Below, piece by piece: positions 9,103 through 18,648 of a DNA stretch of 64,000 nt. Below the pieces are notes generated by a model. That model made no database searches. It saw only the letters and a program-made list of their open reading frames with translations, and was not told the origin of the DNA. The translations under genes were made by a program, and so were the position numbers. Each line of letters starts with the position of its first letter. Within the stretch, counting starts at the first letter, position 1. Source of the stretch: an uncultured Alphaproteobacteria bacterium. GTDB taxonomy: Bacteria > Pseudomonadota > Alphaproteobacteria > Rhodobacterales > Rhodobacteraceae. The stretch lies in assembly GCA_902537215.1 (NCBI GenBank), contig CACBAM010000004.1, positions 116,714 to 180,713 on the forward strand, given 5' to 3'.

Positions 9103-11556
9103 ATGAAAGATAGGTATCAAGTCGTTATAATAGGTGGTGGAGTTGTTGGCGTTTCTGTTCTATATCACCTAGCTAAAAATGGTTGGACTGATTGTGTTGT
9201 TCTAGAGAGATCCGTTTTAGCTGCAGGTTCTAGCTGGCATGCCGCTGGGGGGGTACATGCACTTAATGCTGACCCAAACATGTCAGCATTACAAGGATAT
9301 ACCTTAGATTTACTTTCAAAAATTCAAGAAGAAAGCGGTCAGGACATTGGATTGCATATGACTGGAGGCATAACAATTGCGAGCACTCCTGATAGGTGGG
9401 AATGGCTTCAATCGGCATATAGAACATATCAAACTATAGGAATAGAAGACGTTTATCTTATGACCCCAGATCAGATAAAAAACAAATGTCCCATAATGGA
9501 TACCAAAGGTGTTTTGGGTGGGCTATGGGCTGATAGAGAGGGGTATGTTGATACAACAGGCACTGTTTGGGCATATGCTAAAGCTGCAAAAAAATATGGA
9601 GCTGAAATAATTGAGAATAATAAGGTAAATGAATTAAAACAGAGAGTTGACGGTTGTTGGGAAGTATATACGGAAAAAGGAATGATAGTTGCTGAGCATG
9701 TCGTGAATGCAGGTGGGCTTTGGGCAAAGCAAGTAGGACAGATGGCAGGATTGAATCTGCCAATTTCTCCTTTAAAACATCATTACTTGGTTACTGAAAG
9801 TATTCCTACCATTGAAGCAATAGATTTTGAAGTTCCTATGACTGTAGACCTTGAGGGTTTCACGTACATGAGACAGTGGGATAAGGGTATTTTAGTTGGA
9901 ATTTACGAGATAGATCATGAGCATTGGGCTATTGATGGAGCGCCTTGGGATTTTGGGATGGAATTATTTAAAGAGGACTTTGATAGAATAGAAAATGAAT
10001 TGGCTCTCTCTTTTGAAAGGTATCCAGACTTAAAAGATGTAGGGATAAAAAATTGGGTAAACGGAGCATTCACATTTTCTCCGGATGGTAATCCTTTAGT
10101 TGGGCCAGTGAGAGGCGTGAAAAACTACTGGCTTGCTTGTGGTGTCATGGCAGGCTTTCTTCAGGGAGGTGGCGTCGGAAAAACACTAGCTGAGTGGATG
10201 ATCTTTGGAGAAACCGAAGCTGATCCATGGTCGATGGACATTGCTCGTTACGGTGATTTTACTTCCAATAGAGAATATATAAAGCAAACAACAGGTCAAT
10301 TCTACAGCAGGCGGTTTGTTATGAGTTACCCTAATGAGCAGCTGCCAGCAGGCAGAGATCTGAAACGAACAGCTGTGTGGGATATTCAAAAGAATAATGG
10401 GGCAATCTTTGGAAACAGTTGGGGGCTCGAGATACCATTATTATTTGGACCAAAAAATTTTAAGGAAATACCCAGTTTAAAACGCTCAAATGCTTTTGAA
10501 ATTGTAAAAAAGGAACACCTAAATGTCAGAGAAAATGCTGGGATATTAGATAGTTCTGGGTTTAGTCGATTTGAAATACGGGGACCGGGTGCTGAGATGT
10601 GGCTCAATCAACTTTTAGCTACCGAAATACCAAGCAACAATAAAGTCAAGCTTGCGGTAATGTTAGGGCATGATGGAAGACTAAAGGGAGACCTAACATG
10701 CTTCAACTGGGGAAATGATGTTTTTTGGATTATGGGAAGCTATTACCTAAGAGAGTGGCATTTAAGGTGGTTTCATGATCATTTACCAGGTGGAATAAAA
10801 GGTATTCACTCAGATGGTGAGGTTTCACTTCTAGATATAAGCGATAATATTGGCGGCTACGCAATTTCAGGTCCAAATTCTAGAAAATTGCTTGAAAGAT
10901 TAACAAACTTCGACGTATCTAACGAGAATTTAAAGTTCATGTCATGTAATGAAATCGACATTGGACTAATTAAGACAAAAATCGCGCGATTGTCAGTTGC
11001 AGGTGAACTTGGTTACGAGATAAATTGTCATTCTTTAGAATTGAACGCTCTACGAGAATTACTTATTTCTAAGGGAAAAGACCTGGGTGTCCAAGAATAC
11101 GGCTATTATGCTCTTAACACTCTGAGACTAGAAAAAAGTTTTGGCATTTGGAATAGTGAATTCATGCAAGCCTACACACCGGGCGAAACGGGGTTAAATC
11201 GATGGATATCCAGGGGCAAAAATGTGGACTTTGTAGGCAAGACACCAGCTTTAAAAGAATTATCAGAAGGGAAAAAAGCACTACAAAAAACTTTGATTAC
11301 CTTAGAAATTAAAGATGCAGATGTGGAGGCAATTGGGTATGAACCTATATGGTCAAAAAATAATAAACGAATTGGTATGACAACGTCAGGCGGTTATGGC
11401 CATAATGTTCATAAATCATTGGCAATGGCCTTTGTTGAACCCGAATTTTCTGAACCAGGCATAGAACTTAAAACCCATATAGTAGGAAAAGAAAAGAGCT
11501 GCGTAGTCCTTGATAACAGTCCTTGGGATCCTGACGGATCGAGAATGAGATCATAG
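9103..11556 (+). CDS. dimethylglycine/sarcosine dehydrogenase-like FAD oxidoreductase with GcvT domain
   Basis: About 817 residues. An N-terminal DAO-type FAD domain (GGGVVG at 11-16) is followed by GcvT-like aminomethyltransferase and barrel domains (from about residue 430 to the end). GSSWHAAGG contains His46 at the position that covalently binds FAD in mammalian dimethylglycine dehydrogenase. The family demethylates N-methylglycines and passes the methylene group to tetrahydrofolate. The start is ATG 9103, with GGGGGA about 5 bases before; an upstream in-frame ATG at 9067 lacks conserved sequence. It closes the acyl-CoA/CaiD-type gene row and plausibly handles a betaine-derived methylamine. 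Sarcosine and dimethylglycine cannot be told apart from sequence alone. Confidence 0.85.
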   Translation: MKDRYQVVIIGGGVVGVSVLYHLAKNGWTDCVVLERSVLAAGSSWHAAGGVHALNADPNMSALQGYTLDLLSKIQEESGQDIGLHMTGGITIASTPDRWEWLQSAYRTYQTIGIEDVYLMTPDQIKNKCPIMDTKGVLGGLWADREGYVDTTGTVWAYAKAAKKYGAEIIENNKVNELKQRVDGCWEVYTEKGMIVAEHVVNAGGLWAKQVGQMAGLNLPISPLKHHYLVTESIPTIEAIDFEVPMTVDLEGFTYMRQWDKGILVGIYEIDHEHWAIDGAPWDFGMELFKEDFDRIENELALSFERYPDLKDVGIKNWVNGAFTFSPDGNPLVGPVRGVKNYWLACGVMAGFLQGGGVGKTLAEWMIFGETEADPWSMDIARYGDFTSNREYIKQTTGQFYSRRFVMSYPNEQLPAGRDLKRTAVWDIQKNNGAIFGNSWGLEIPLLFGPKNFKEIPSLKRSNAFEIVKKEHLNVRENAGILDSSGFSRFEIRGPGAEMWLNQLLATEIPSNNKVKLAVMLGHDGRLKGDLTCFNWGNDVFWIMGSYYLREWHLRWFHDHLPGGIKGIHSDGEVSLLDISDNIGGYAISGPNSRKLLERLTNFDVSNENLKFMSCNEIDIGLIKTKIARLSVAGELGYEINCHSLELNALRELLISKGKDLGVQEYGYYALNTLRLEKSFGIWNSEFMQAYTPGETGLNRWISRGKNVDFVGKTPALKELSEGKKALQKTLITLEIKDADVEAIGYEPIWSKNNKRIGMTTSGGYGHNVHKSLAMAFVEPEFSEPGIELKTHIVGKEKSCVVLDNSPWDPDGSRMRS

Positions 11557-11562
11557 TAAATG

Positions 11563-12015
11563 TTATACTGGTATCTGCTTACTGTTTTTTACCTCTTTCA
11601 AAGATATGCTTGAAGACATACCCGTAAATTGGATTTCCGATATTAATTGCTGCTGAAAGGCGTCATATTCCTCAATACTCTTTGCGATGATTTTTAACAA
11701 GTAGTCGGCGCTCGATCCAGTCAATCGATGTACCTCTAAAATGTTGTTATAACGCATAACAACTTTCTCGAACACAGAAAACCAATCTGAGTTATGGTTG
11801 CTTACTGAGATAGAGAGAAAAACCGTAACTGAGTAACCAACCTTTTCTTTGTCAACGAGCGATACTTTGTATTTAATTACACCCTGTTCTTCCAGCTTTT
11901 TAATCCGATTCCAGCAGGGAGTTGATGAAATACCTACTCTCTTTGCAATTTCGGATAAAGGGAGATCTGCGTTTACTTGAAGCAGGGTTAAAAGTTTTCT
12001 GTCTATGTCATCCAT
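11563..12015 (-). CDS. Lrp/AsnC-family transcriptional regulator
   Basis: About 150 residues starting at MDDIDRKLL. A winged helix-turn-helix covers about 20-46 (LSEIAKRVGIS..CWNRIKKLEEQG) and an RAM ligand-binding domain follows. The frame extends upstream to 12090 but that part is AT-rich and unconserved, and the canonical Lrp N-terminus begins at 12015. It is divergent from metY with about 135 bases between them, which makes metY a likely target and an amino acid a likely ligand; both are inference. Its 3' end converges with the dehydrogenase gene (6-base gap). Confidence 0.9.
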   Translation of the reverse strand: MDDIDRKLLTLLQVNADLPLSEIAKRVGISSTPCWNRIKKLEEQGVIKYKVSLVDKEKVGYSVTVFLSISVSNHNSDWFSVFEKVVMRYNNILEVHRLTGSSADYLLKIIAKSIEEYDAFQQQLISEIQFTGMSSSISLKEVKNSKQIPV

Positions 12016-12150
12016 TCTTTTTTTTCCCCAAAAAATAGAAAAATTTTCTGAAATATCATCATTTATAAAATAAATTAGTAAATTTTTCAAATATTTGTTT
12101 TTATTTTAGAAATTTTTTCTTATTGTCTATCAAAATTATTGAGGTGCAAA

Positions 12151-13458
12151 ATGGGTGACTATACAAATGCAGAAACTTTGGTTTTACATGGTGGCCAATA
12201 TAGGAGTGATACAAATACGAACGCCGTGGCCGTCCCTATATATCAAACAACTAGCTATCAATTTAAAAACACAGAGCATGCAGCTAATCTGTTTGCTCTA
12301 AAAGAACTGGGCAACATCTATACGCGCATAATGAATCCAACTAACGCTGTTCTTGAAGAAAGAGTTGCTTCGATAGAAGGAGGAGCTGCAGCACTAGCTC
12401 TATCCTCAGGTTCTTCAGCAACTGCTTTAGCAATTCAAAATCTATGCAGTGCAGGAGATAATATTGTTTCTTCTCCTCACCTTTATGGTGGGACTTGGAA
12501 TTTATTTGTAAATACTTTTAAGCAGTTTGGAATTGAAGTTCGCTTTGCTGATCCAGAAAAACCTGAAACATTCGGTGAGCTTGTAGATGAAAAAACTAGA
12601 GCCTTTTTTGGGGAGACGGTTCCAAATCCTAAATTGAAAGTTTTTCCGATTGAAGAAGTTGCCAGTATAGGTAGAGAATTAGGCATACCTCTAATTATAG
12701 ATAATACGGTCTCTCCACTAACCTGTCGGCCAATCGAACATGGTGCAGCAATTGTGATCCATTCACTAACAAAGTATATAGGTGGGCATGGTAATTCTAT
12801 AGGCGGAATTATAGTTGATAGTGGGAACTTTGACTGGACAGCAAACCCTAAAAGGCAACCATTATTTAACCAACCAGATGAAAGCTACCATGGAGCTATT
12901 TGGGGACAACTGGTGCCTGAAGCGTTAGGTGCGCCCATCGCTTTCGCTGTCAGAGCCAGAGTGGTTTTGTTACGGGACCTAGGTTCAGCAGTATCTCCAA
13001 TGAACTCATTTAATATAATCCAAGGACTTGAGACACTCCCATTACGTTTTAAAGCGCACCAAGAAAATGCAGAAAAGTTGGCTAACTATCTTTTGAAGCA
13101 TAAAGCAGTACAACAAGTCATTTATCCATCTCTTTTTGAGGGAAAAGATAAGGTAACAGCTGATAAATATCTTAAAACTGGTTATGGCCCAATTGTTGGA
13201 ATGGTTTTACGTGGAGGCGCCGACGCGGGAAAGGAATTTATCGATAATCTTAAGATGGTTTATCATGTTGCTAATATTGGTGATACACGTACACTAGCAA
13301 TTCATCCTTCATCAACTACCCATTCCCAACTTTCACTGCAAGATCAATTTAAAGCAGGAGTTACTCCTGGATATATCAGGCTGGCGGTAGGTATTGAACA
13401 TATAGATGATATAATTTCAGATATAGATCAAGCACTTGAAATCGCAGATAAAAAGTAA
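12151..13458 (+). CDS. metY: O-acetylhomoserine aminocarboxypropyltransferase (MetY-type, PLP)
   Basis: A 435-residue Cys/Met-metabolism PLP enzyme. Lys208 in HSLTKYIGGHG is the PLP lysine; YTRIMNPTN and the large C-terminal domain (VYHVANIGDTRTLAIHPSSTTH) match O-acetylhomoserine sulfhydrylases of about 430 residues. It makes homocysteine or methionine precursors from O-acetylhomoserine and sulfide or methanethiol. The start is ATG 12151 with GAGGTG upstream rather than the TTG four codons earlier. It is divergent from an Lrp-type regulator. No SAM riboswitch fold is evident in the short leader. Confidence 0.92.
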   Translation: MGDYTNAETLVLHGGQYRSDTNTNAVAVPIYQTTSYQFKNTEHAANLFALKELGNIYTRIMNPTNAVLEERVASIEGGAAALALSSGSSATALAIQNLCSAGDNIVSSPHLYGGTWNLFVNTFKQFGIEVRFADPEKPETFGELVDEKTRAFFGETVPNPKLKVFPIEEVASIGRELGIPLIIDNTVSPLTCRPIEHGAAIVIHSLTKYIGGHGNSIGGIIVDSGNFDWTANPKRQPLFNQPDESYHGAIWGQLVPEALGAPIAFAVRARVVLLRDLGSAVSPMNSFNIIQGLETLPLRFKAHQENAEKLANYLLKHKAVQQVIYPSLFEGKDKVTADKYLKTGYGPIVGMVLRGGADAGKEFIDNLKMVYHVANIGDTRTLAIHPSSTTHSQLSLQDQFKAGVTPGYIRLAVGIEHIDDIISDIDQALEIADKK

Positions 13459-13709
13459 CCCTTTGAAATGGATTTAGAATTTAGATTTGATCAATTTTTG
13501 AGGCAAAGTTCATTCTAGCTTATGGAGTCAAAGGCACTAATTTGTTTTTTAAGTTCTGTTAACAGAAAACGCTATAGACTTTCGAATTTAAATCAGTCCA
13601 AGAAAGAGAAAAGCATGAATGTTCAAGAGCAATTCTACAGTTAATGGGCGATTGATTTTTTGCCAATGTATTGCTAGTAACATTGCAATGAAAATAGTTT
13701 CTTACAAAA

Positions 13710-14477
13710 ATGTTAAAGATTTCTGAACTAATTAAAAATGTGCCTAAAGAGTATATCAACGAACTAACAGTTTCAGAGGATTGTGAGATAGATTTCGATT
13801 GCCGGAACGCATGCTACATCATTAAAAGTGGGGAACTATTAAGCTATGGGGCTAATAAATTTACACAGCTATTAAAGACTAATGATCCAATAGGTGTTGC
13901 GGAAACAATCCTGGGGCGATCGAATGAACTAAAGTATAGGCGCTATAAAAAAGTTGACCTTTACAGCTTGGATGGCGATCCAGTGAGAAGTCAAATTAAT
14001 AGCGCAGGGCCTCTTGCAAAATCCATCGTAAAATATAGCTTAAAAAGAATTTTTCAAGTTTCCGATGATGACAAGGCTCCCCTACTTTTTGAAGAAAAAT
14101 TTCTTTTAAAAAATGAGAAAGAGACAAAGCTTAGAAAGTTTGAAGAGGGCACATGGATTTTCAGAAGTGGTTTCTCAAATAATAGAATGTATTTCCTTGA
14201 AAAAGGAAGCGTGCAATTATTTACAAAAAATAATAGGGAGTTGGCAACTTTAACAATGGGAACATGCTTTGGGGAAAGTACACTGATAAGAGGCAAAAAA
14301 CATAATAACAGTGCATTTGCCCTAGAAAACTGTCTTATCAGGACAATTGATGAAGATATAATTGAAAAAAATTTAAGAAGTGAAAAACCTCTAGTTCAGC
14401 TTATTTTATATTTGGTTCTTAGGCGTGCTGAGTTTATGAACTCATTAAGAATGGCTGATGATTTTTCAAGAAAATAA
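13710..14477 (+). CDS. cyclic nucleotide-binding domain protein without DNA-binding domain
   Basis: A 255-residue protein with an N-terminal degenerate cNMP-like beta-roll (about 1-95) and a better preserved C-terminal one (about 135-235: FEEGTWIFRSG, MYFLEKGSVQLF, GTCFGESTLIRG). The GESTLI segment corresponds to the phosphate-binding cassette but lacks the canonical arginine of the GE..L...RAA motif, so cAMP binding is uncertain. No helix-turn-helix follows, so it is not a Crp-type regulator. It stands alone between metY and a convergent dehydrogenase. Two class III cyclases elsewhere in the window make a signalling role plausible but unproven. Confidence 0.65.
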   Translation: MLKISELIKNVPKEYINELTVSEDCEIDFDCRNACYIIKSGELLSYGANKFTQLLKTNDPIGVAETILGRSNELKYRRYKKVDLYSLDGDPVRSQINSAGPLAKSIVKYSLKRIFQVSDDDKAPLLFEEKFLLKNEKETKLRKFEEGTWIFRSGFSNNRMYFLEKGSVQLFTKNNRELATLTMGTCFGESTLIRGKKHNNSAFALENCLIRTIDEDIIEKNLRSEKPLVQLILYLVLRRAEFMNSLRMADDFSRK

Positions 14478-14512
14478 TCCCAATAAACAATGCTTTTTTA
14501 GACACTCTGGTT

Positions 14513-15370
14513 TCATTTTGTTACTGGCATATTATTTATAGCTTTGATAATAGAGGCACTAAGTTCACCTGACACAAAATTGTCCAAATCTGATTCATTT
14601 TCAAATGAATCGACATACGCCTCCACATCCTTTTTAAGAATACCCATAGTGTTATCATTTTCGAAGTTTTCTTTAAACCATTCTATATCTGCCCTGTTTG
14701 TACCAAACCAAGTTTGGCCAGAAGAAGTATCAATAGTCTGGAACAAAGCATCTATATCAAGCTCAAACTTTTGAGCCTGGTGCAACACATGCCTAACAGA
14801 TACGACAGAACTTGCGGCAATAAAATTATTAAGAACTTTAACCATCATACCTGATCCATAATTTCCAATATGGTTTATTCGTGTGCCCATCAATCCTAAG
14901 AGAGGCTCAATATAGTTGAAAAAAACTTTTTCACACCCGACCATAAAAGTCAGTCTTGCTTCATTAGCAGCGATTGTTGCACCAGACATGGGGGCGTCAA
15001 TAATCGTAATGTTTTTAGGCGCCTTGCTTTTTAAACCCATCACAAACTTTGGTGACAGTGTCGAAGCAATAATTAACACTTTACTAGACTGCTGCTCAAA
15101 TAACCCATTGTTTCCTTGACACAACTCTGCGGTATCTAATGCGTCTCTGACTACGCTAATTATAATATTCCTATCATCAAGAAACTTCTTCTTAGAACTT
15201 ACGAAGTCTTTTCCTAAGCTCAATAAAGATGTTTTTCTTTTAATATCATAACCCTTTGCATCAATATTTTTTGACAACATTGAATTAAGCATAGGTAAAC
15301 CCATATTTCCACAGCCAGCTAAACCTATTTTCTCTTTTAAAATATTCTTATTGAAGCTTTTTGAGATCAT
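14513..15370 (-). CDS. 3-hydroxyisobutyrate dehydrogenase-family NAD(P)-dependent oxidoreductase
   Basis: A 285-residue beta-hydroxyacid dehydrogenase. The Rossmann motif GCGNMG lies at 19-24, the substrate-binding DAPMSG at 125-130, and the catalytic Lys178 in MVKVLNN. Family members oxidise or reduce small hydroxy acids such as 3-hydroxyisobutyrate, tartronate semialdehyde or sulfolactaldehyde. The N-terminal ten residues are extra and could reflect a later start. It is divergent from the dehydratase-like gene (about 80 bases). The substrate is not assignable; pairing with a serine/threonine dehydratase-like enzyme may mean hydroxy-amino-acid breakdown. Confidence 0.82.
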   Translation of the reverse strand: MISKSFNKNILKEKIGLAGCGNMGLPMLNSMLSKNIDAKGYDIKRKTSLLSLGKDFVSSKKKFLDDRNIIISVVRDALDTAELCQGNNGLFEQQSSKVLIIASTLSPKFVMGLKSKAPKNITIIDAPMSGATIAANEARLTFMVGCEKVFFNYIEPLLGLMGTRINHIGNYGSGMMVKVLNNFIAASSVVSVRHVLHQAQKFELDIDALFQTIDTSSGQTWFGTNRADIEWFKENFENDNTMGILKKDVEAYVDSFENESDLDNFVSGELSASIIKAINNMPVTK

Positions 15371-15452
15371 ATTGTTATCGTATCAAAAAAAAGCCATAAT
15401 AAAAACTAAGATGATCTGAAATTATAGACCATTAACCAAAGAATAGTCAGAA

Positions 15453-16415
15453 ATGCTTTTATTTGAAGATATAGTACGTGCAGAAAAGATAGTTTCTAAG
15501 CATATAATCACAACTCCAGTAGTACATTCCAAGGCTCTATCAGAAGCTGTTGGGCAACATATATATTTGAAATTAGAAAATCAACAAATAACCGGAAGCT
15601 TTAAAATCAGGGGTGCAATTAATGCAATATCAAACTTAAATCCAGCGCAAAAAAAGGCGGGAGTGGTAGCGTTATCTACCGGAAACCATGGCCGGGGTTT
15701 AGCTTTTGCTGCTAATTTGATGAAAATAAAATGTATAATATGCATGTCGGAACTTGTTCCAAAGAATAAGATTGAGGGAATAAAAGCACTGGGTGCCGAG
15801 GTAAGATTAATAGGAGCAAATCAAGATGAAGCGCAACTAGAAGCAGATAGACTGACAACTGAGGAAGGGATGACCTACGTCTCTCCATTTGATAATATTG
15901 ACGTTATAGCGGGTCAAGGTACTTTAGGGCTAGAGATTTATCGACAAATTCCTGAACTAACTTTTGCTTTTGTCCCCTTATCTGGGGGCGGATTAATCTG
16001 TGGAGTTGCCAGGGCTTTAAAGAGCTTGAACCGAAATTTAAAAGTAATTGGAGTATCGATGGATAGGGGTGCAGCAATGTATGAGTCTCAAAAAGCAGGA
16101 AAACCAATTTTTGTAAGAGAAGAGGAAAGTCTTGCTGATGCTCTAACAGGAGGTATTGGTCTTGATAATAAGTACACTTTTCAACTTACAAAAAAATTAG
16201 TTGATGAGATAGTTCTGGTAAGCGAAAAAGAAATTGCAGATGGAATACACTATGCATATTGGCAAGAGTCGCAAATAGTTGAAGGAGCTGGAGCGGTAGC
16301 TATTGCATCACTTTTGAATAAAAAGTTTAAGCCTAATGGACCTTCGGTAGCTCTAATGTGTGGAAGAAATATAAACATGGAAAAACATTTCTCTTTGATA
16401 TCTTTAAAGTCTTGA
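15453..16415 (+). CDS. serine/threonine dehydratase-family PLP enzyme
   Basis: A 320-residue fold-type II PLP enzyme. Lys51 in GSFKIRGA is the PLP lysine, STGNHGRG the asparagine loop, and LSGGGLICG (about 175-183) the phosphate-binding glycine loop. The lack of a C-terminal ACT regulatory domain and the 320-residue length fit catabolic threonine or threo-3-hydroxyaspartate dehydratases, including the EutB type of hydroxyectoine breakdown. Those subfamilies cannot be separated by eye. It ends 22 bases from the convergent acyl-CoA ligase. Confidence 0.85.
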   Translation: MLLFEDIVRAEKIVSKHIITTPVVHSKALSEAVGQHIYLKLENQQITGSFKIRGAINAISNLNPAQKKAGVVALSTGNHGRGLAFAANLMKIKCIICMSELVPKNKIEGIKALGAEVRLIGANQDEAQLEADRLTTEEGMTYVSPFDNIDVIAGQGTLGLEIYRQIPELTFAFVPLSGGGLICGVARALKSLNRNLKVIGVSMDRGAAMYESQKAGKPIFVREEESLADALTGGIGLDNKYTFQLTKKLVDEIVLVSEKEIADGIHYAYWQESQIVEGAGAVAIASLLNKKFKPNGPSVALMCGRNINMEKHFSLISLKS

Positions 16416-16437
16416 TCCAAATTCTGAGAAGTGCTAT

Positions 16438-17910
16438 TCAAATCAACCTATTTTTAAGTGCTGCTCTATCAACTTTTTTTGCCGGTGTTAATGGTAGAGT
16501 TTTTAAAACTATGAATTCTGAAGGAACCTTATAGTGTAGCATTGTATCTTCACAATATTTCTTAATGATGGAGACATCTACATTTTCCTTAAGGGTGATA
16601 AATGCAACTGGCGTCTCACCGTTACGGTCATCCTTTTTCCCAACAACACAAACAGAAGAAATATTTGTTTGAGACATTAATAATTCTTCAATTTCTCGAG
16701 GAAATACGTTAAAGCCTTTGACAAATATCACATCTTTTTTTCTATCTGTTATAGTTAGAAAACCTTTGCTATCTAGTAATCCAATATCACCTGTGTAAAT
16801 AAATCCATCTCTTATAGTCGTTTTAGTTTCCCTCCTATTTCGTTCGTATTCTGTCATCATATGCGGGCCTTTAACTCGAATTTCGCCTATCTGACCAGAA
16901 TTCAAAACTCGACTTCCCGTTTCAATATCGACAATTTCAATAACTGTATCAGGAACTGCCTTGCCTGTTGACCCAAGCTTAGTACCATTTTCAACCGTAT
17001 TTACTGATATAGGAGCAATTTCGGTCATACCATATCCCTCATAAATTGGTATTCCAGTTTTTTCTTTCCACATTTTATGAACTGCCACAGGAAATGGTGC
17101 TCCCCCGCCAGGACATACTCTTAAATGAGGTATTTGACTTTTTTCAAATTTTTCAACAGAGAGTAAAGCTTGATAAATAGCTGGGGGACCACCGCCAAAA
17201 ACAGTAATCTCTTCACTGATAAGATTTTCAACTATAAGCTTTGGATCAAACGCATCTGGTATAAAAACGGTGCCAGACTTTAAGAGAGGGTTTGTCACGC
17301 CAGTTAAAAACCCATAAATATGTGTGAATGGTGCTACCACCAACCACTTTTCATTAGGAGTAGTTGGCCATCCCCACTCCATTCGCTCGACCATGGAAAT
17401 TATACATTTATGCGAATGATTAATCTGCTTAGGAATACCTGTTGTACCACCAGAAAACAAAATGGCGCCTACTTCCGTACCTTTACATTTAAAATCAGAT
17501 TCATCCATAGTCGACTCTTCTAATTCTAAATAGTCTTCTATCTTTACGATAATACTTTGGCTTTTTAGCAGTTCTTTATCGGAAATGAGCAGAGATGGCT
17601 CTAGATTATCTATCATTTTACCTAAGGCACGATCTGGTAATAAGTAATTTAGTAATGCAGGCCTATTTCCAGAAATAAGTATAGCAAAGTAAGAGATTAA
17701 AAATAAAATAGAGTTTGGAAGAAATATTCCAATTCGCGCATTATTTATATTTTTATTAGATATCTCATTTGAAAGTTTAATACAAGCAGCGACAAATTGA
17801 TTATAAGTAAATTTGTGATGAGCAGACTTACAATATGTTTTGGAGGGATTCCTAGTCGCGGCGCAAAATAATAGGTCGAGAACAGAAGTTTTTGTAGAGG
17901 TGTTTTTCAT
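16438..17910 (-). CDS. AMP-forming acyl-CoA synthetase / 4-coumarate-CoA ligase-like
   Basis: About 490 residues of the ANL superfamily. Visible motifs are the ATP-binding loop FSGGTTGIPKQ, YEGYGMTEIAP, the hinge YTGDIG...TDRKKDVI, and the C-terminal catalytic lysine region LTPAKKVDR. It activates a carboxylic acid through an acyl-adenylate to the CoA thioester. The start could be ATG 17910 (MKNTSTK) or 12 codons upstream at 17946; neither has a strong ribosome binding site, and 17910 fits the family length. Substrate chain type is not recognisable. It is the last gene before the repeat-rich accessory stretch. Confidence 0.82.
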   Translation of the reverse strand: MKNTSTKTSVLDLLFCAATRNPSKTYCKSAHHKFTYNQFVAACIKLSNEISNKNINNARIGIFLPNSILFLISYFAILISGNRPALLNYLLPDRALGKMIDNLEPSLLISDKELLKSQSIIVKIEDYLELEESTMDESDFKCKGTEVGAILFSGGTTGIPKQINHSHKCIISMVERMEWGWPTTPNEKWLVVAPFTHIYGFLTGVTNPLLKSGTVFIPDAFDPKLIVENLISEEITVFGGGPPAIYQALLSVEKFEKSQIPHLRVCPGGGAPFPVAVHKMWKEKTGIPIYEGYGMTEIAPISVNTVENGTKLGSTGKAVPDTVIEIVDIETGSRVLNSGQIGEIRVKGPHMMTEYERNRRETKTTIRDGFIYTGDIGLLDSKGFLTITDRKKDVIFVKGFNVFPREIEELLMSQTNISSVCVVGKKDDRNGETPVAFITLKENVDVSIIKKYCEDTMLHYKVPSEFIVLKTLPLTPAKKVDRAALKNRLI

Positions 17911-18099
17911 TAAGTAATTAAAAATCAAAAGCCAACATAATTTCAATAATTTTTTTATCTATTAATATTTCTTCTTAAGAAATGACGATTTATTAGTTTT
18001 AAGCAACTAATGTGATTATAACAGAATGGTAAATGACACAATTCCTCATAAGATCGTTTATCTATCCGAACAAAAAAAAGCAATTCCGCTGTCTTTATA

Positions 18100-18285
18100 C
18101 AACAGATCGTTAAATTAATTCAAAAAAGTTCATATACCTTGCAAAAAATAGGTTTAAGCTTTATTAAGCAAAATAAAATTGAGAAAGCTTTTAAGCACAT
18201 TAACCTTGCTATAAAATTAGATAAGCGAGAAGGCTTTAATTGTTATATTCAAGGAAGTCTCTATCAAGCATTATTGACGACTTAA
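18100..18285 (+). pseudogene. remnant of a TPR-like coding sequence
   Basis: An open frame without a start codon or ribosome binding site ends at TAA 18283-18285. Its product contains KAFKHINLAIKLDKR and a following YIQGSLYQA segment with the small/large residue spacing of tetratricopeptide repeats. It is probably a decayed fragment just outside the tRNA-Thr-like boundary at 18370. The assignment rests on pattern only. Confidence 0.35.
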
Positions 18286-18369
18286 CTAGGAGATGGGGAA
18301 CAAACTTCAAAAAATCTGACTTATATCCCTCAGTTGAGATAAATAGAAGTTGACTCATTATCTGCTCTG

Positions 18370-18441
18370 TGGTGCCCCAAAAAGTCTCAAACTCTGGACT
18401 AATTGATTACAAATCAGTTGGTCTACAATCTATGATTTGCT
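18370..18441 (-). pseudogene. degenerate tRNA-Thr copy
   Basis: About 70 bases align with the intact tRNA-Thr(TGT) at 28551-28626 in the same orientation. The 3' end TGGTGCCCC, the T-arm area with scattered changes, and the anticodon arm (TGATTACAAATCAGTTG, identical) are all recognisable; the D-arm end is decayed and one base is missing near the acceptor. It should not fold as a working tRNA. Together with the intact gene it forms a 10.2-kb direct repeat, as left by integration at a tRNA 3' end. Confidence 0.75.
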
Positions 18442-18534
18442 TTTCTTGGAAACTTCTGCTAGGTTTATACAGATCTAGGCACCATTTAAACGACTTTGGT
18501 TTACCTTTCAGTATATCCTTTTCCAGAACACTAA

Positions 18535-18587
18535 GGATATGCACATAACATCTTTTTGGAGTGTGCAGCAGATGGTGTATTGACAAT
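18535..18587 (+). repeat. dispersed repeat R1 (partial)
   Basis: It carries the conserved core GTGTGCAGCAGATGGTGT (18561-18578) preceded by TTTTTGGA, as in the fuller copies R3, R4, R6 and R7. The upstream palindrome part is lost or diverged. The core end points at the SDR gene that starts about 60 bases downstream. Confidence 0.6.
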
Positions 18588-18648
18588 AACTTTTTAAACT
18601 TCAAAATTGAGACTGTAGTTTTGAACTTATAACTGTTATGTAGACTTC

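Noticed and set aside
12016..12150. SAM-II or other riboswitch before metY
   Set aside because: The leader is short and AT-rich, with no convincing pseudoknot or conserved riboswitch sequence.
18407..18604. 65-codon minus-strand frame
   Set aside because: It overlaps the decayed tRNA copy and repeat R1, has no ribosome binding site and is better explained as noncoding.
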